DNA of 17,007 nt from positions 1 through 17,007 of the forward strand of contig JANNHP010000215.1 in assembly GCA_031404455.1 (NCBI GenBank), given 5' to 3'. This DNA is from JANNHP01 sp031404455 (lineage in GTDB: Bacteria; Planctomycetota; JAJSAM01; JAJVHW01). The translations under genes and the position numbers were made by a program. The notes beneath the pieces were generated by a model. It had not been told where the DNA came from. It searched no databases and saw only the letters and a list, made by a program, of their open reading frames with translations. Positions 15,696-17,007 of this stretch are shown in pieces (the stretch's first letter is position 1; the number at the start of each line of letters is the position of its first letter).

Positions 15696-16877
15696 TCACC
15701 CCGCGCGCAACGGCAGCACGACCTCGCGGACGAACTGCGCGACCGGGATCGCCTCCACGCCTTCGGCCATCCGGAAGCGTTCGCCCGACGGGATGACGAC
15801 GTACGTCCGCCGGCACCCGACGTCCGCGATGGCGGTGCGCAGCCCCTTCTCCATCTTCGGCGCCGTCGTCAGCTTCACCTCGACGCCGATGCGCTCGCCG
15901 CGGACGGTCAGCACGAGATCCATCTCGACACCCGTCTGCGTCCGGTAGTACGCCGCCTCCACGCGATCGCCGAGGAGTCCCAGCGTCTGCTCGACGACGA
16001 AGCCCTCGAACGACGGCCCGGCGACCGGGTGGCCGAGGACCGCGTCACGATCCGGCAGTCCGTGCAGCGCGTGGAGCACACCGCTGTCCTTCACGTACGT
16101 CTTCGGCGACTTCACGAGCCGCTTGCCGAGGTTCGCGACGTACGGGGGGAGCTGCCGGACGAGGCACGCGTCGGTCATCGCGTCGAGGTAGCGACGGATC
16201 GTCGGGAGCGACACGCCGAGACTCGACGCGATCTTGGAGCCGTTCCACGTCTGCGCCTGACAGTGAGCGAGCATCTTCCAGAACCGGCCCGTCGTCGTCG
16301 CGGGCACGCGCACGCCGAGCTGCGGCAGGTCGCGCTCGATGTAGCTGCGGATGAAGGCGTCGCGCCACACGAGACTCTCGGCGTCGCTCGCGGCGAGGAA
16401 GCTCGGCGGATACCCGCCGCGGATCCAGAGCCGCCGCGCGGCGTCGTCGTCTCCCGGCAGCACGACCTCGAGCACGCCGAACGGAGGAAGCTCCACGTAG
16501 TCGATGCGTCCCGCGAGGCTCTCGGAGGTCTGCGCGAGCATCGAAGGCGCCGCGGAGCCGAGGACGAGGAACCGTCCGGGAGCGCGCTGCTCGTCGATGA
16601 GTCCGCGCAGCGTCGCGAAGATCTCGGGAAGGTGCTGGACCTCGTCGAGGACGACGAGACGGTCCGCGAGCGGACGCAGGTATCCCGCCGGGTCGGCGAG
16701 CTTCGCGCGGTTCTCCTCGAGTTCGAGATCGAGGTAGACGCCCTTCGGTTCGTGCCCGGCGAGCAGTCTCTTCGCAAGGCTCGTCTTACCGACCTGTCGG
16801 CTGCCGACGAGGGCGACCGCAGGGAATTGGCGGAGGCGGGATTCGAGGAGGGCGGCCCAGGGGGCACGATCGAGCAT
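15696..16877 (-). CDS. AAA+ ATPase with DUF4143 (AAA_14 family)
   Basis: A 393-residue protein with three parts. The AAA+ domain has Walker A GSRQVGKT (25-32) and Walker B LVVLDE (74-79). A DUF4143 region (about 175-335) includes a helix-turn-helix-like segment, WNGSKIASSLGVSLPTIRRY (211-230). The end is a PD-(D/E)xK-nuclease-like fold with E291, D320 in TGVEMDLVL, and the E-x-K pair in GVEVKLT (E333, K335). The family is abundant in bacteria and archaea, often as isolated single genes, and its function is unknown. The ATG at 16877 opens MLDRAPWAALLESRL, the usual start. There is no Shine-Dalgarno sequence. Instead a perfect 33-bp palindrome ends 2 bases before the ATG and contains the probable promoter. 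The strand is opposite to the toxin-antitoxin operon. Confidence 0.92.
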   Translation of the reverse strand: MLDRAPWAALLESRLRQFPAVALVGSRQVGKTSLAKRLLAGHEPKGVYLDLELEENRAKLADPAGYLRPLADRLVVLDEVQHLPEIFATLRGLIDEQRAPGRFLVLGSAAPSMLAQTSESLAGRIDYVELPPFGVLEVVLPGDDDAARRLWIRGGYPPSFLAASDAESLVWRDAFIRSYIERDLPQLGVRVPATTTGRFWKMLAHCQAQTWNGSKIASSLGVSLPTIRRYLDAMTDACLVRQLPPYVANLGKRLVKSPKTYVKDSGVLHALHGLPDRDAVLGHPVAGPSFEGFVVEQTLGLLGDRVEAAYYRTQTGVEMDLVLTVRGERIGVEVKLTTAPKMEKGLRTAIADVGCRRTYVVIPSGERFRMAEGVEAIPVAQFVREVVLPLRAG

Positions 16878-16879
16878 GG

Positions 16880-16912
16880 TTGTAAATCTAACGCGGCGCG
16901 TTAGATTTACAA
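16880..16912 (-). promoter_or_regulatory. Perfect 33-bp palindrome: symmetrical promoter/operator of the DUF4143 ATPase
   Basis: Two 15-base arms, TTGTAAATCTAACGC and GCGTTAGATTTACAA, flank GGC. Each strand reads TTGTAA, 16 nt, then TAGATT: a -35/-10 pair, with 4 of 6 matches to TTGACA. Toward the ATPase, TAGATT (16885-16890) lies 7 nt before the ATG, as in the other leaderless-type genes here. The symmetry suggests an operator on the promoter, possibly bound by the ATPase's own helix-turn-helix-like segment. It is also a marked AT-rich island. Confidence 0.7.
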
Positions 16913-16920
16913 TCCAATGG

Positions 16921-17007
16921 CTAGCGGACCGAGCCTGAGCCGAACTTGGCGGCGATCTCGGGCGGCACGACTCCGAGGACAGCCCGACGGATGCCCTCGA
17001 CGTCCGA
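16921..17007 (-). CDS. C-terminal end of a truncated gene entering from the right
   Basis: On the minus strand the right edge reads open for 28 codons and ends SDVEGIRRAVLGVVPPEIAAKFGSGSVR with a TAG at 16921-16923. Nearly every codon ends in G or C, as in the other genes. This supports real coding. The product is not recognisable from this fragment. It reads toward the palindrome and the DUF4143 gene, ending 8 bases short of the palindrome. Confidence 0.6.
   Translation of the reverse strand, partial: SDVEGIRRAVLGVVPPEIAAKFGSGSVR

Noticed and set aside
16880..16912. Terminal inverted repeat of an insertion sequence
   Set aside because: There is no transposase, no second copy of the repeat elsewhere in the window, and no target-site duplication. 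The position at the start codon fits a promoter/operator better.
16917..17007. A rightward gene starting at ATG 16917, driven by the other arm of the palindrome
   Set aside because: The open frame is arginine-rich and antisense to a frame on the minus strand with proper codon use that ends in TAG at 16921.

Overview
This is a GC-rich bacterial window. Most genes strongly prefer codons ending in G or C. Nothing here fixes the taxon. The mix of a PHM-like copper monooxygenase with a c-type heme motif, a secreted S41 protease with an N-terminal beta-sandwich, a YacP-like NYN protein and a glycine-rich RRM protein would fit a Planctomycetota-like or other environmental lineage. That assignment is inference. 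No rRNA, complete tRNA, CRISPR array, transposase or phage gene was found.

Layout. (1) 1-1348: the tail of a truncated gene, then an AAA-type ATPase whose codon use is less GC-biased than the rest, so possibly accessory. (2) 1428-4699: a secreted protein of unknown function, a glycine-rich RRM RNA-binding protein with a terminator-like hairpin, and the thiol peroxidase tpx, all leftward; then a divergent exported beta-helix-like protein. (3) 4793-8185: NADP isocitrate dehydrogenase (leftward, followed by two perfect hairpins), divergent from a pterin-4a-carbinolamine dehydratase and an S41 protease that form a tight pair. (4) 8277-11772: a rightward run of a VLCAD-like acyl-CoA dehydrogenase, a MgtC/DUF4010 membrane protein and acylphosphatase. 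(5) 11702-14318: a leftward run of an SRPBCC protein, a cytochrome c/PHM-like copper oxidoreductase and a NYN-domain protein. The last is translationally coupled through a TTG/TGA overlap, and its 3' end overlaps acylphosphatase. (6) 14455-15573: a RelB/RelE-like toxin-antitoxin pair followed by a Cys/His-containing protein of unknown function. (7) 15696-17007: a DUF4143-type AAA+ ATPase reading leftward from a perfect 33-bp AT-rich palindrome, and the 3' end of another leftward gene.

Two patterns stand out. First, the five transcription-unit leaders that lack a Shine-Dalgarno sequence (acyl-CoA dehydrogenase, copper oxidoreductase, SRPBCC, antitoxin, DUF4143 ATPase) all carry a TANNNT hexamer exactly 6 or 7 nt before the start codon. 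This is the architecture of leaderless transcripts. Most other leading genes have a recognisable Shine-Dalgarno sequence instead. Second, the DUF4143 palindrome contains a -35-like and a -10-like element on both strands. It therefore looks like a symmetrical promoter and operator, and the ATPase it drives carries a helix-turn-helix-like segment that could bind it. This is the best candidate for a little-described regulatory unit in the window.
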